A program made the translations under genes and the position numbers. DNA of 64,000 nucleotides, taken from assembly GCA_009667805.1 (NCBI GenBank), contig CM019063.1:55102881-55166880 (forward strand). The letters are read 5' to 3'. The notes under the pieces are model-generated. The model saw nothing but the letters and a program-made list of their open reading frames with translations, was not told the origin of the DNA and ran no database searches. This document shows positions 37,732 through 49,730 of this stretch, in pieces (position 1 is the first letter of the stretch; each line of letters starts with the position of its first letter). The stretch comes from Leptobrachium leishanense (taxonomy: Eukaryota; Chordata; Amphibia; Anura; Megophryidae).

Positions 37732-38232
37732 CTGGGTTATGTATTTTAATTAGTTTTATTTGGTTTTATTCAAAGCTTTTTTTAATCTGCTGCTTCAAGG
37801 AGATGGTTTCTTGGATGTTCCCTTAAAACCCATGTGCATATACTCTAGAGTCAAGCTGCGCTCGGGTCTAAGTAAGTGGGCATTTGGCTGTATAATATAT
37901 ATTTTATTATTATTCATTAGAGTCACACTAAGGGAAACCCTATATGGTTTTTCTCTGTTCCTTGTATGACAGAATGAACGACTGACTGTAATAAAAGGAG
38001 GAGAGTGAAGGTATGTGGGCACCTGGAAATATTAAAGGCGAATGTCCACCAGCATACATACCTTGAGCAAGCAAATGGCTCAAAAAATTGTGAGTGGAGC
38101 TCCTCTCCCTCGTTTATTGCATTTTCTCTTCGGTAGAGCATACTACACCATGTTGGATTTGCTTTCTGTTTATTCTTCCATGAGTTGTTATAAAGACATC
38201 TAATACTGGATCAATGATAGACACTATGAGCC
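37732..38232. other. Unassigned sequence
   Basis: The last part (38150-38232) is probably LINE 3' untranslated sequence belonging to the next entry. Nothing else recognised. Confidence 0.4.
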
Positions 38233-38583
38233 TTACATATGGGTTTTGAGGGATTTCTTTAATGCCTGAAGACCAGGGGAGCGTTTGATAGGGCGAGGCA
38301 AGTCATTCCACAGGACCGGAGCTGCCCTTGAGAAGTCTTGGAGGCGAGAGTTGGCCGTGCTGGTGTAGACAGATGACAGGTGGAGTTCGCCTGCCGACCG
38401 GAGTTGTCTAGACGGGACGTGTTTGCTTAGTAATAAAGACATGTAGGGCGGAGTTGAGTTATTGAGCGATTTGAACATGAGCGTCAGTATTTTAAACTGT
38501 ATCCTGGAACGTACAGGAAGCCAATGGAGGGACCGGCAGAGGGGGGGCTTGAGATCTGTGCATACATTCTGGTTGTCCAACAT
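38233..38583 (-). pseudogene. L2/CR1-type LINE ORF2, C-terminal fragment
   Basis: The 116-residue frame reads LHWLPVRSRIQFKILTLMFK, then APVLWNDLPRPIKRSPGLQ and LKKSLKTHM, the standard C terminus of vertebrate L2-like reverse transcriptase proteins, ending at a natural stop. The reverse transcriptase core is absent: a 5'-truncated insertion. The frame is undamaged over this span, so it is younger than the LINE at 18-20 kb or of another subfamily. Confidence 0.85.
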
Positions 38584-38653
38584 GTTCCTACTCCAGCTAT
38601 TCTAAGCTACACTTTTAGTATCTGGTTTCTTTAAATCAGTTCTTCCAACAGAT

Positions 38654-39194
38654 CTGTAGATACTCGAGTATATCGCTAGATTTTGGTCACAAAAATTTGC
38701 CTTAAAATCGGAGGGGTTATGTTATATTCGAGACATCTGCATCGTGTTAAAACAAAACTTGCCTTGCTCTGGATCCCAAGTCTCCCGGAAGTTCCGGTAG
38801 TTTCACTGAAGTGAATGCAGGCTCCCTGATGCTTGCAAACACTTCAGGAACTCTCGGATTTGGGAGAGGTGGGATCTATCATGGCCAGAGGGCACGCTTA
38901 GTTTAAGCCAATCATTAACCTCGCTCGCCTCCGCCGGCCATCTAATCACTAGTAAAGAAGACGGGTGGCCGGCGGCTTCATACTTAGTAACAACTGCAAT
39001 CATTCTAGAGCAGAAAACCCGGGGCCTGAGGGGGAGCCTCACTGTGTTAAGAGAACCTGGAAGGATTTTAATTGTTTACCGGTACAGTAACATTTTGTTC
39101 CTCGCGTTATATTCGAGTCCTGAGTATTCTCTCACTTTATAATCTATCCATCACGTTATATTCGGGTCGCGCTATACTCAAGCATCTACGGTAA
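38654..39194. mobile_element. DNA miniature element with ACTCGAGTATA-type ends
   Basis: Left TGTAGATACTCGAGTATATC and right CGCTATACTCAAGCATCTAC + GGT are inverted repeats. Two further inner words (TTATATTCGAG) repeat in both halves. The interior includes GCCGGCGG and no coding. Confidence 0.6.
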
Positions 39195-39761
39195 TCGTTC
39201 ATTTGCAGATGCCCATCTTGATGTTGCATAAATCGTAACTTACGCTTTTTCATAAACACTATTTGCACGAGTGAAAGTATCGATGCAAAAAGCTTTTGAG
39301 ATTTTCGTTTGCATTTGACAAAATAGAAATTCATCAATGAAGAGGCCCCCTGTCTCCCACCTTCATCACTTCCTAAACTTTATTTTATTCCAGGTGCATA
39401 CGGCAGGCAGGAGACAGCGAGGGACGCTCTGATATATTACTGTCTTTCTCTCCATGTGTTCACTCCACCGGGAATCTCAGAAACCTTGTCTATCAACAAA
39501 AAGTAAACAGCTTCTTCTTATGAAGAGACCCGAAGAATGACCTATAAATCATAAATGTCAAAAGTGTCTGCTGCCTTCCCGAAGACAGAAATCAATCCAA
39601 ATCTCATTAGTTCTCCTGACAAATCTAACACCTCACATTGTTTAAATTCACGGATTGAAACAGTCTATATTAAGGAATAACCGAGTTTAAACAATATTTA
39701 ATAGCTAAAAAAAAAAAACACAATTTCAACCTGTAGAAACTACTTTCCGAATGAAAACAAT
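39195..39761. other. Apparently single-copy sequence
   Basis: No family signature; A-run at 39709. No exon supported. Confidence 0.4.
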
Positions 39762-40368
39762 GGGCTCTATTACATTCTTCGCGCAAACGTTAACGCGTGC
39801 GCTAAAATGCATTAACTCGAGAGGAGAAACCCTTTGCGCTGAACGTCGTATTACAATGCAAAAAATGCGCGTTAACGTCTACCACGGGTGAACCTGCGCG
39901 AACCCTTTGCGAGCGTAATGTACGTTGCGCGTCCTATACTTAATATTGTGAGCGCAAATGCGTTTGTGCGCTGGTATGCGGATGGTATTACAATCTATGC
40001 GCAAATTTTAACGCACAGCGTTTGCGCGCATAATTTTAACGTCTTTTAAAAGCTGGTGGTAACGACAAATCTGTACGTTCTGGCCGAAACCAAATAAACG
40101 AGCACGAAAAAAACCAATACGGCAAAGTATAGTTATACATTCTACACATACCCAAACAATAAAATTGAGAGGTTGTGCGTGTTTTTATTGTTGCTGCAGC
40201 ATATATACTCAAATTGATTTTGACAGGCGCAAAAACTGAACGGGAGACGTTCTTAATTCTGATTGGCTGAATCGTGTGAAAAAACAGTCCGCACTCCAAT
40301 TTCTGCGCGCAGCGTTTTGCACGTCTTTTTTATGCGTGTTTTTTTATGCACGGTTCTAAAAGTCTCAA
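39762..40368. mobile_element. Family G element, right end truncated
   Basis: Left end GGGCTCTATTACATTCTTCG intact, interior TTTGCGCTGAACGTCG, CCTATACTTAATATTGTGAG, GCATATATACTCAAATTG as in other G copies. The right terminus is lost next to an F element. Confidence 0.7.
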
Positions 40369-42832
40369 GGGGTTATTTAATAGGTGCCCTTCGGTGGCAA
40401 GCTCCTAACGGTGAATTTCCCCGTACGGTGCAATTTCGTGGCACTTCGGCTATCTAGAGAGCTGTCAATTCGCCAAATATTAGCGAATTGCCAGCAAAAT
40501 ACGGTGCAGTTTGCCTCAGATCGTCACAATTTGGCAGCAGTGAAATTGTCCTCTGAATTAACCATTACTTCTCTATAAAACGCTGAACTGCACTGAAATG
40601 TTGGTGAAATGCCCAGATTTTTGGTAGTTGAGTTGACAGGTTTAAACGGGTGAATCCCATAGGTTTACCTTACCTTTTTTTCATATTTTTTTAATTCAAC
40701 GAGTTATTCTTTTCATTCGCAGCAAAACGTTTTTTTTTTTATTTACTATTTAGAATTTTTTTAGGTATTTTTCGGCAAAATTTTTGAATCCCATTTTTTT
40801 TAAATGGTGTTTTTTTTTTTGATTCTTTAACAGACCAATTTATTCGATTTTTATAGGACCTTTTTTATTATTTCCATGCATTTCTAGTGTTTTAAGCACC
40901 TTTTAACCCTTTCGCTGCTGAGGCATTTTCTGCCTCTGTGCTGAGGTCATTTTTACCGGTTTTGCTCATCATGTTTAAACGCGTTTTGAAGGCTTATTTT
41001 AGTATATGACCCAGACATATTATATATCGTTCTTTCCATCAGACTCGGTAGATTCATAATATGTCATTATTATATGTATACGTCATGACCCTAACAGGTG
41101 CCGTATTGCGGTCCCCTCCCGGAGCTGGCCGACATCTTGGATGTCGGCCAAGCTTCCGGGATATCCCCCTGATGACTGGCGTCATTGCACACAGCGTGAT
41201 GGCATCAGTTCTGCAATTAACTCCTAGCTGCCACCTATGGTGGAGATTGGGGTTCCAATGAACCCCCTATCTCCTGATACGTGATGGCAACGGGTTAATG
41301 TTTGATATCATTGTAACGGCCAGAGCATGGCCTTTCCAATGATACCAAACATGACCATGTAAAATGTAAAAAAAAAAAATTAAAAAATTTAAAAACTTTG
41401 TGTATTGTTTTTATTAACCCTTTCGCTGCTGAGGCATTTCCTGCCTCTGTGCTGAGGTCATTTTTACCGGTTTTGCTTATCATGTTTAAACGTGTTTTGA
41501 AGGCATATTATATATCGTTCTTTCCGTCAGACTCGGCAGATTCATAATATGTCATTATTATATGTATACGTCATGACCTGTCTGTATATTATAACAAAAA
41601 ATGCAATAAAATATGAATTTTCAATAATTTACGTGTAAAGTGGTTTTTTTTCACATTTTAACATGCGAGCAATTGCGGTTATATTTTGTATGGGGTGCGC
41701 TTGTTAAAAAAATTAGAGATGGGGTCTCGTTACATTTTTTTGGGGGAAAATTACGCGATTTTTAACAAACGCACCGCATACAAAAATCGTTAGTGCAGCA
41801 TCATTGTTCACATTATAATTGAAATGGGAACAATATTGCTGCATTAACGAACCAAAAAAAAGAAAAAAAAAACTTGTTTATTTTTTTTTTATAATTTTTT
41901 TATTTTTATTTTTAATTTTTTTTAAAAAACTTTTTTCATAGTCAAGTTTGGTATTGTTGGAACGGCCATGCTCTGGCCGATCCAACAATATCAAACATTA
42001 ACCCCTAACTGCCACGGATAGGGGGTTCATTGGAACCCCTATCTCCACCATTGATGGCAGTTAGGGGTTACCTCCAGGACTGGCGTCCTCGTGCTGTGCA
42101 CGATGACGCCAGTCCTCAGGGGGCATTCCCGGAAGCTTGGCCGACATCCAAGATGTCGGCCAGCTCCGGGAAAGGATCACGAACCGGCGCCGATTCGTGA
42201 TCCAGCCCCCATGGGGTTAATTCCAGGTACCGTTAGGAAGGGCAGGCTGTGCCCTTCCAAACGGTGCCTGGATTAACCCCCGCAACGCCGGCAATCGGGA
42301 GGGAGAGAGGTCCTCCCCCCCCTTTCAGGCGCCTCCTCCGCACATGCGGGGGGGGCGCCTGAATTAGGTGTCATCGCACCGCCGCGATGACACCTTATTA
42401 GGCCGGCGGTGGTTCCGGGTGCTGGGCTGACATCGAGGATGTCAGCCCGCACCGGGAGGGCCAGCGATCGGCCGGAACCCGGCAGAACGCTGGCCCCAAA
42501 GGGAGGACGCGCTCAGCGCGTCCACCGCAAGGAACGTTACCTGCGGGTGGACGCGCTCAGCGCGTCCTCCGCAGCGAACGGGTTTAAAAAAATCTGCGTT
42601 TTTTTTTTTTACCCCAGTTCGTAGGCTGATCGGATTTTTTCAGTGGCTCGTCAGCGAAGTTTTGCGGTCTGTTCAGCATCCGGTGGTCTGTTTATTGGGC
42701 GACGGCTGCGTTCGGCGGGCCCCGATTGGTGCACTTGAATGCTGAATTCACCGCAGGGTCGTTGAACTGAATTCACCAAAACACTCTGAAGTGCGCCGAA
42801 CAGGAGAGCACTGAAATTGCTCTCTAAATAAC
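40369..42832 (+). mobile_element. Family F element split by a TTAA element
   Basis: Left part begins AGGGGTTATTTAATAGG and holds GGTGAATTTCCCCGTACGGT. Right part (42588-42832) has the CpG-rich F half (CGTTCGGCGGGCCCC, CACCGCAGGGTCG) and ends GCTCTCTAAATAACCTT. The inner TTAA element separates them cleanly. Confidence 0.7.
40913..42587. mobile_element. Family H TTAA element, with a second H copy nested or tandem
   Basis: TTAACCCTTTCGCTGCTGAG begins at 40913 and again at 41414, so two left ends are present. The right end is GCAGCGAACGGGTTTAA (42587). Contains GCATCATTGTTCACATTATA, the palindrome GGACGCGCTCAGCGCGTCC twice near 42504 and 42549, GATGTCGGCCAAGCTTCCGG and its inverse, and GGCGCCTC GC-rich arms. 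No protein. Confidence 0.72.
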
Positions 42833-43176
42833 CTTCAGCTCTCTGATGATGTCAACATCATTCCTATTAAAATCTGAACAGATGATATTAAGGGGTAATA
42901 CGGGAGGAGGTCCAAAAGTGAGGTAAAAATCAATGTAATAATGATGCTTACGCGTTTTTCTTTTTCTTCAAAAGAAAGCCAAATCATTCTAATACTTGTA
43001 AAAGTATCCATCCATCCACCCTCCCACCCAGGGCTGGTCCCTAATTTCAGCTCTCCTTTCTAGCTGTCTCCACTTCTCTCTCTAATTACTCTTACTAAAC
43101 CCAAACTTCTGGTCCTTCTGCTTTAATCCCTAAGAATTTCCTCTGGCCAACAGTTTCACCTTCCCTCTGCTCCCAT
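42833..43176. other. Unassigned sequence
   Basis: No element ends or coding seen. Confidence 0.4.
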
Positions 43177-43378
43177 TTGTTTCAGTTACCCCCATCCCTT
43201 AGATTGAAACCTCACAGAATGTTTGCCTTAGCACTTGGTTTAAAGTGCTATATTACCTGGAAAGTTATCCTATGGGCAGGGTTGTCTTTCCTCTTGTATC
43301 ATGTACGTCTCCTGTCTGTGCTTCCGCATTGTAAAGCACTACGGAATCTGTTGGCGCTGTATAAATACTTGTAACTGT
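43177..43378 (+). mobile_element. SINE/LINE 3' tail (L2-like)
   Basis: ATTGTAAAGCACTACGGAAT then CTGTTGGCGCTGTATAAATA is the tail wording shared by many vertebrate L2-like LINEs and their SINEs. Only this 3' part is recognisable. Confidence 0.6.
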
Positions 43379-44035
43379 AAAAAAAATTATATTATCCCAC
43401 AGATGATCATGGAGACATGAGGTGACTCTAAAGGTGGTGACGGAAAATCTCTCCATTATGCTCTACCAATTCACCAAGAAGTGAGCCTGTTGGGTTCTTT
43501 ATTTGTTGAACTCAAAACAAAAAACTGCTCAAGCTGAGTTTGCCAAACGTTCCTTGCCACGTACGAAGATGGTAAATCTGCCGACGTCAACTCAGTTTTC
43601 ATTGGAGAGCAAATGAAGAACTGGAGCGGGCCGTGAACCTCCTTTTTCAGACAGGTTTATTGGACAACACAGGAACATTTCAGTAAAAAGTCTTTATCAG
43701 CTCGACAAAAGACTTTGCTGTGCTGTGGTTGTTTTATCTAATAATCCTGAAAAGGATGTTGACTATCTGGCCGAGTTCTTCATTCTTCCTATGGATTATA
43801 CTAACCCCTTTTCTACTATGATCGTGTATACTCGATCAGCGGTGGCAGACACAGCAGCCTGAGATAGAGTTAACACGATCTGGGGCCCGTGCTGTGTGAT
43901 TGCAAATTCAAACTGTTTGTTGCAAGAGAATATCGTTTGGTTTTGGGCTGCAGAAGGAGCTCCCAAGGTTTTATCCCTGTGGGCATGATGCCCAAGGTGC
44001 TAAAAGAGTTTAAAATTTCACAGAAATTTCAGGGG
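43379..44035. other. Unassigned sequence
   Basis: No element ends or coding seen. Confidence 0.4.
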
Positions 44036-44687
44036 TCTCTCGTTAGGTGCACTTCGGCAATTTCAGTTCGCCGAATTAGTGGTGAATTCAGCATTCCTCG
44101 CAGGGTCACTAAAGTGCGCTGAACGGGATCCGCTGAACGACGCCGATCAGACCACTGAACGCACCTGTGACCGCTGAACAGACCATCGAATGCAGCCAAC
44201 TATCTGCCTAACGCCGCCAAACTGACCGCCAAATGCCGCCGAATTGGGGGTAAGAAAAAAAGGGCACGTTTTTAACAGGCGTTTAAAACAATGAAAATAC
44301 ATGGAAATAATAGATAAGGTGCTATGAATAACCAACAAAAAGTCTGCTGCAGAATAAAAAAAAAACTCTTAAAAAAAAATAAAAAAATGGAAATCCAAAT
44401 TTTTTGCCGAAAAATGCCTAAAAAAATCTAAAAAATAAATAAATAAAAATAATTTTTGCTTCAAATGAAAATAATAAATGGTTGAATAAAAGATTTTTAA
44501 AAACAGGATTTTTTTTACATTGACACCTGTGGAATTCGCCTGTTTAAACCTGTCGAACTGAAACACCGAAAATCTGGGCATTTCGCCAACATTTCTGCGC
44601 TGTGCGGCGTTCTCTGAATAGATTAACCATTGACAGCTCTCTGAATAGCCGAAGTGCCACGAAATTGCACCGTATGGGGAAATTCAC
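44036..44687 (-). mobile_element. Family F element
   Basis: Reverse-oriented F: CTCTCGTTAGGTGCACTTCG, CCGCCGAATTGGGG, A-rich middle, CACCTGTGGAATTCGCCTG, ACAGCTCTCTGAATAGCCGA, ending near ATGGGGAAATTCACTGG. The terminal ATAACCC is missing. Confidence 0.65.
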
Positions 44688-44820
44688 TGGCTGGATGGAT
44701 TAGAGGTTACATCACTGCTCTATAACTGTGGGGACCAAGGTTCGAATCCCGGCCAGAGCACCTCTCCAGTAAGTGTCCTTGGGCAAGACACCAAACGGTA
44801 CATACTGGCCTACAACACAA
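44688..44820 (+). mobile_element. tRNA-derived SINE head
   Basis: A tRNA-like stretch with A-box-like GGATTAGAGGTT and a good B box GGTTCGAATCC at 44739-44749, followed by the body word GTGTCCTTGGGCAAGACACC. RNA polymerase III would use the two boxes. The SINE is cut by the G element at 44822. The same body word recurs at 48920. Confidence 0.75.
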
Positions 44821-44821
44821 T

Positions 44822-45920
44822 GGGCCCTATTACATTCTTCGCGCAAACGTTAACGAGTGCGCAAAAACGCATTAACGCGAGGGGCAAAACCCTTTGCGCA
44901 GAGCGTTGTATTACAATGTCCGCCCAAAAATGCGGGTTAACGTCTAAGGCTAGGGTCAGACGAGCGCAATATTAACGTGCGTTTAGCCGCACTTAATCGC
45001 GGCTGTGCTAGCAGCAAATGACGTCCAATGCCGGGCAGCATACGAAGAACAGCCGCACGAAAGTGCGGCCGCGCAACGCAAGTGGCAAACGAACGCATTT
45101 TTTCGAGAACGTCAAACCGCTAGTACTGACGTACAGAGTGCGCTGCGTCCGCTAGTGGCATGTGTGCGTGATTAGGAGAGGTCAGACGCTGCTAATGTCC
45201 GGCCAACATCACGTCCAGAGGCAAAAAGTGTTTTATTGATGATCCGTACAAAATCACGGACGAAAATGCGCGTCGTCTGACCGCTATCGCGTATTCCGTG
45301 AAAAAATACATCCATTCGTTCGAACGCACTTTTTCACGGACAACGCAAAAAATGCGTTAGTATGACCCTAGCCTAACGCGAGTGAACCTGCGCGAACCCT
45401 GCACGAGCGTAATGTACAGCGCGCGTCCTATACTTAACATTGTGAGCGCAAATGCGTTTGTGCGCTGGTATGCGGATGGTATTACAATCTTAGCGCAAAA
45501 TTTAACAGACAATGTTTGCGCTCATTATTTTAACGTCTTTGAAAAGCTGATGGTAATGGCAAACTGTAACAACCTGACCGTACCAAACTGCGGATTCACA
45601 ACGGAGAACGTCGATGCTCACTTTTTTTACTAGATCCGTCAAAAATGACGGCCACTACCTTGTCTCCCGTCAGAACGTACGTCTGTTGTGCGCAGTCCGC
45701 ACAAAAATGACAGACTCGCGTTAAAAATTACATTGCGCTCACTGATTTCTGCGCGCAACGGTACTTTGTGAGCATTTTTGCACGTCGGTTTTACGAGTGC
45801 AATTTCCCGACGGATGAAAAAATGCACCAGGAATGTAATTGTGATTTTCGTGCGTTAACGCTTCGCGCAAAAAAACACACGTTTAGCGTACAATTTTGCG
45901 TTAAGAGTGTAATAGGGCCC
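44822..45920. mobile_element. Family G element with a nested K element
   Basis: Intact inverted ends GGGCCCTATTACATTCTTCG and GTGTAATAGGGCCC. CpG-rich GCGCAAA interior. A K element sits at 44948-45373; without it the flanking text reads AACGTCTAACGCGAGTG, as in other G copies. Confidence 0.85.
44948..45373 (+). mobile_element. Family K element with TAA duplication and empty site
   Basis: Ends GGCTAGGGTCAGACGA and GACCCTAGCC. TAA is duplicated (44945-44947, 45374-45376). The G copy near 14550 (inverted) preserves the empty site GTCTAACGCGAGTG, so boundaries and 3-bp duplication are firm. This places K with PIF/Harbinger-type TWA insertion. Confidence 0.9.
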
Positions 45921-46435
45921 AGTATCAGTTGTGGAGTCCAGTGGTGACTAGGGATGAGCCGAACACCCCCGTGTTCAGTTCGCATTCGAACTCGAACAAT
46001 TTCAAAAGTTCGAACTCGAACTCAAACAGAACTCAATGCAAGTCAATGGGACTCAAAACTTTGAGTTTTAGAGTGCCCTCCGAGAGGACATATATGTAAG
46101 ATATTTGCCATAAATGGTGTATGGGGGTCCGGGTAGTGCCCTGGGGGACAGGAAACAAGGACAAAAAGTTAAAAAAAGACGTTTTTAAAGGAACAGTGAG
46201 CTTCCCATAAAATAAGGGTTAAAAATAAAAACGGAAAATTCCTTCAAATATCGTGCCTAGGAGGTCCCCATAACCTGCCCGTGAAGTGGCGGATTTGTAG
46301 GTTGTATAGAAATATTGCCATCAGAGACCCACACACAACACCAAGCTACTCTTAAGGGGTTAAAATGCACAGGGACTGGCTACTATCCTGCTAGATGAAG
46401 GAATGTATTAGGCCCCGTTCACACTGTGCGATTAA

Positions 46436-46863
46436 GGCTAGGGTCAGACGAAAGCATTTTTCCCTGCGAACGTGAAAAAGTGCGTCCGAACGCATTGACG
46501 TATTTTTTCACGGAATGTGCAAAAACGGTCAGACGACGCGCATTTTTGGGGCGTGATTTTGTACGGATCGTCAATAAAACTCTTTTTGCGTCTGGACGTT
46601 ATGTAGGCTGGACATTAGCAGCGTCTGACATCTCCTAATCACGCACACACGCCGCTATGCCGCAGCTGCGCACTCAGTACGTCAGTACTAGCGGTTCAGC
46701 GTTCTCAGAAAAATGGGTTCAAATTCCACTTGCGTTGCACGGCCGGACTTTTGTGCAGCCGTACATCGTATATTGGCCGTCATTGCCCGTCATCTGCTGC
46801 TAGTGCGGCCGTGATTATGTGCACCAGAACGCACGTTAAAAGTGCGCTGGTCTGACCCCAGCC
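46436..46863 (-). mobile_element. Family K element, inverted orientation
   Basis: Collinear in reverse with the K elements at 8795 and 44948. Ends GGCTAGGGTCAGACGA and GTCTGACCCCAGCC. Flanks are TAA left and TTA right, so the duplication is decayed or the target was TWA-palindromic. Confidence 0.8.
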
Positions 46864-46943
46864 TTATCGCGCGGATTTTGCCACACTGTCGCAGCAAAAT
46901 CCGCGCAACGTCACACTGTGTAGCTTCTCCAATGGAGCTGTTC

Positions 46944-47749
46944 TGTCACGATCCCCCCCATAGGGAGTGAGGGGGCCCTTTAGGCTGCATATTTTTAAGC
47001 CCTTTAGACAGGTTTGCGGTCATATTGCAGGATCAAGCACACACTAACAAACTAGAAACAAGAGAGATAGTGCAGATGACAAACACAAAGGGGGACCCTG
47101 TACTAGGTAATTTCTCCACTAAAGGAAACAGCAGGGATATGGGTAAATACAAAGTGACAAATCTGCAAGCAGACAACAAGAAATAAACAAGTTTGCAGAA
47201 TCTAGAAAGATCCCTAAGCCCTGACTGAGATCCTTGAAAGATGGTCTCGAAATACTAACTAGGCTAGGTCTGCAAGGTGTATAAAACATAAACCAGACAT
47301 ACAATGAATGCAGGTATACAGATTCCAGGGAACAAACCAGGATATATGCTGCAGCAAATCAGACACATGAACTCATAAGAACATATATACAAGACACAAA
47401 TAGAATATCCAAGAAACCGAGCCGGGTCATACACGGGTTAATATAAGCACGGTACAGGGGACAGACAGAAGAGAAGATCCGATATCCAAAGCCAGAGAGT
47501 CATGTAAACCGAAATCAGAATAACAGAATGTAGCACAATCCAAGGAGCTGGGATACAAAATGTAGAAGCTATCCAAACCCAAGGACCTGATCCACTACTG
47601 GCTCATATAAAGGGCAGGACTGGTCATGTGACTACAGAGCATCAGCCACAGGAGAGACGCTCTGCAGAGACCATCCCATTTAACCCACAGGAGCTGCTGA
47701 GCTTCGCTCTCACCACCAGAGGGCCTGACTACCCTGTGGAAACGTAACA
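46944..47749 (-). mobile_element. Solo LTR, minus orientation
   Basis: The 806-bp unit runs TGTCACG...CGTAACA on the plus strand, i.e. TGTTACG...CGTGACA on the minus, like the LTR at 28305. TGTTC is duplicated (46939-46943, 47750-47754). No internal region survives. Confidence 0.88.
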
Positions 47750-48742
47750 TGTTCACATCTTGCCGCAGGACGTAGCGTGACATCACATGTAGTGGTAGCA
47801 TGTCGCTGGTACATGACCCTTTATTTGAGATTTGGTATCTGCGATTTCGCGATTTGCATTGGTGGTGCTTTGCAAAAATCGCACAAAACCGCGATGTCGC
47901 GTGACATCGTGCAACATTATCACACTATGTCGCGAATATGAAAATCGCGTGGAAAATCACGCGACTTTCAAATTCCACAGTGTGAACGGGACTTTATATG
48001 TATTAAAGCAAGGTATATATGACAATGGATAGTCAGAGACTCTAGGGACTCAGCTTGTACGCTTTATGATAGTCATTTCTAACACAATAATAATTGTATG
48101 CTGGCATAGGCCCTTCGGGAGAGGTACATGACATACAAATACTGGAATATTACGTTTAAATCTAAGGAGTGTGATAAAGATTTTATTAAGCCCTTGATGA
48201 CAAATGACGTAACATCTACATCATTAATGATTGGCTTTACAGAGCCCTGGTCCTTAAGGGGTTAAACAGCATATCAGAGAGGATCATATAGTAGAAATGA
48301 ACACTTCTTAGAATTCAAAACAAACAGTGTTTGTTCATACATGTGCAGGCCACACTCAGTCTGCAAGTAATGTATCAAATTCTAATTGCTAATTAGAAGC
48401 ACATATTATTTCCAAACACTAATTAAACACCTGTTGTTTACGCCGTTTGAGAGCACAGGTCATTTAGAGGTGAGAATCTTTGCACCTATAGTAGACGACA
48501 TTAGGTAGTATTTTAATTCAATATCTAATAAACCGTTGCTTATAATATTCTGCAGTAAAGAGTCTCTTTATTTATAGATTTTTTAGTATTTTTTAAGCAT
48601 TTTTTATACTTTTTCAAAATGTTTTTTTTTCGAACTCGAACCGAACACGCCAAAAAGTTCGAAGTTCGCAAACTTTCGAACTGCCAATGTTCGAGTCGAA
48701 CTCCGAACTGATCGAACCGAACAGCTCATCCCTAGTGGTGAC

Positions 48743-49105
48743 GTCTCTACCCTTCAACCGTGGAGAAGCAAGTCAAATCCCGTTCAGCGCATCCCTCCAA
48801 TACAACTGTGGAGAAGCAAGTCTCGACTTTACGAGAAGCGGGTTCAACCAAACCACCAGGTCGCTGCTCTACAATCATGGAAAGACGACTCGATCCCACT
48901 CAGAAGACACCACCAGCGAGTGTCCTTGGGCAAGACATCCAACGATATGGATGCCCCGACCTCACAAAATACTTGTACATCTCATAGATTGTAAGTTCTT
49001 GGGAACAGGGTCTCCCTGAATCAGGCCGTATCATCCATGAGTGATATTCCAATGTATCAACTCCTTGTACACTGATCTTTTAAAGCGCTGCGGATAATAA
49101 TAATT
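48743..49105 (+). mobile_element. SINE body and tail, with repeated head segments
   Basis: Three related segments with ACCGTGGAGAAGCAAGTC, AACTGTGGAGAAGCAAGTC and AATCATGGAAAGACGACTC precede AGTGTCCTTGGGCAAGACAT. Then come ATTGTAAGTTCTTGGGAACA + GGGTCTCC and the tail AAGCGCTGCGGATAATAATA. It is the same SINE type as 44688-44820, with the head region multiplied and decayed. Confidence 0.65.
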
Positions 49106-49730
49106 CAGTGTTAAGTTCGTCTCTTATTGATTAACCCTTTTGGTATTGAAGTGGTTAAGGCAAAAAGGAACAAAAATACCCCATCCGTGGCCGATCCCCG
49201 ATCGGGTAAAACCTGACCTTCTAATCGACCAGCCAGTTTAATACATTTTGAAATGGGAAATTGATTTGTATTATTTCGGATTTACCTTTTTGTAACTTTG
49301 AAATTCTGAACTTTATTTATAGCTCCCTGAAATGGCATTATTATGCTCGCTAGCCCAAAAACTAATTATGTACTACTTTGTGTGTGTTCTCTGGTGGCGG
49401 CATCTCTCTCTCTCTCTCGGGTTATCCGGGGGAATTTTTCAATATAGATTTTACAGCCAAGGAAATAACACACAATGATATTCAATAAATGCTAAGCACT
49501 TCAGATACACCAGTAAAATTGAAATATCAATAAAACCAGGATTATGCTGCAGACCTCGCACTGGGGATTCATATTTTATTACAGCCGCACATAATCAATT
49601 ACTTTCCTTTATTTTTTTGGCTCGACGTTAGTTTTTAGCTTCATGATTGCTGTGGAGATGCAAATCTGTGCGAGGGATTTAGTGTCCGGCAGGCGGAATT
49701 TATCTCCGAAGCTATGATTAAAATCTACAT
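49106..49730. other. Unassigned sequence
   Basis: Short (CT)n run near 49407. No element ends or coding seen. Confidence 0.4.

Larger units (their letters stand above)
46411..47992. mobile_element. DNA element with GGCCCCGTTCACACTGTG ends
   Basis: Left GGCCCCGTTCACACTGTGCG and right CCACAGTGTGAACGGGACT are inverted repeats. The interior has CGCG/ATCGCG-rich text (AAAATCGCACAAAACCGCGA) and two insertions. Possible TTA or TAT flanks; the duplication is not clear. Confidence 0.7.
45949..48734 (+). mobile_element. hAT-B element, copy 2, perfect 8-bp duplication, heavily nested
   Basis: Ends TAGGGATGAGCCGAACACC and AGCTCATCCCTA. GTGGTGAC is repeated directly at 45941-45948 and 48735-48742 and fits nTnnnnAn. 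Subterminal TTCGAAC clusters at both ends. Contains a CCCCGTTCACAC element (46411-47992), which itself contains K and a solo LTR. The right portion (48260-48640) matches hAT-B copy 1. Confidence 0.93.
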
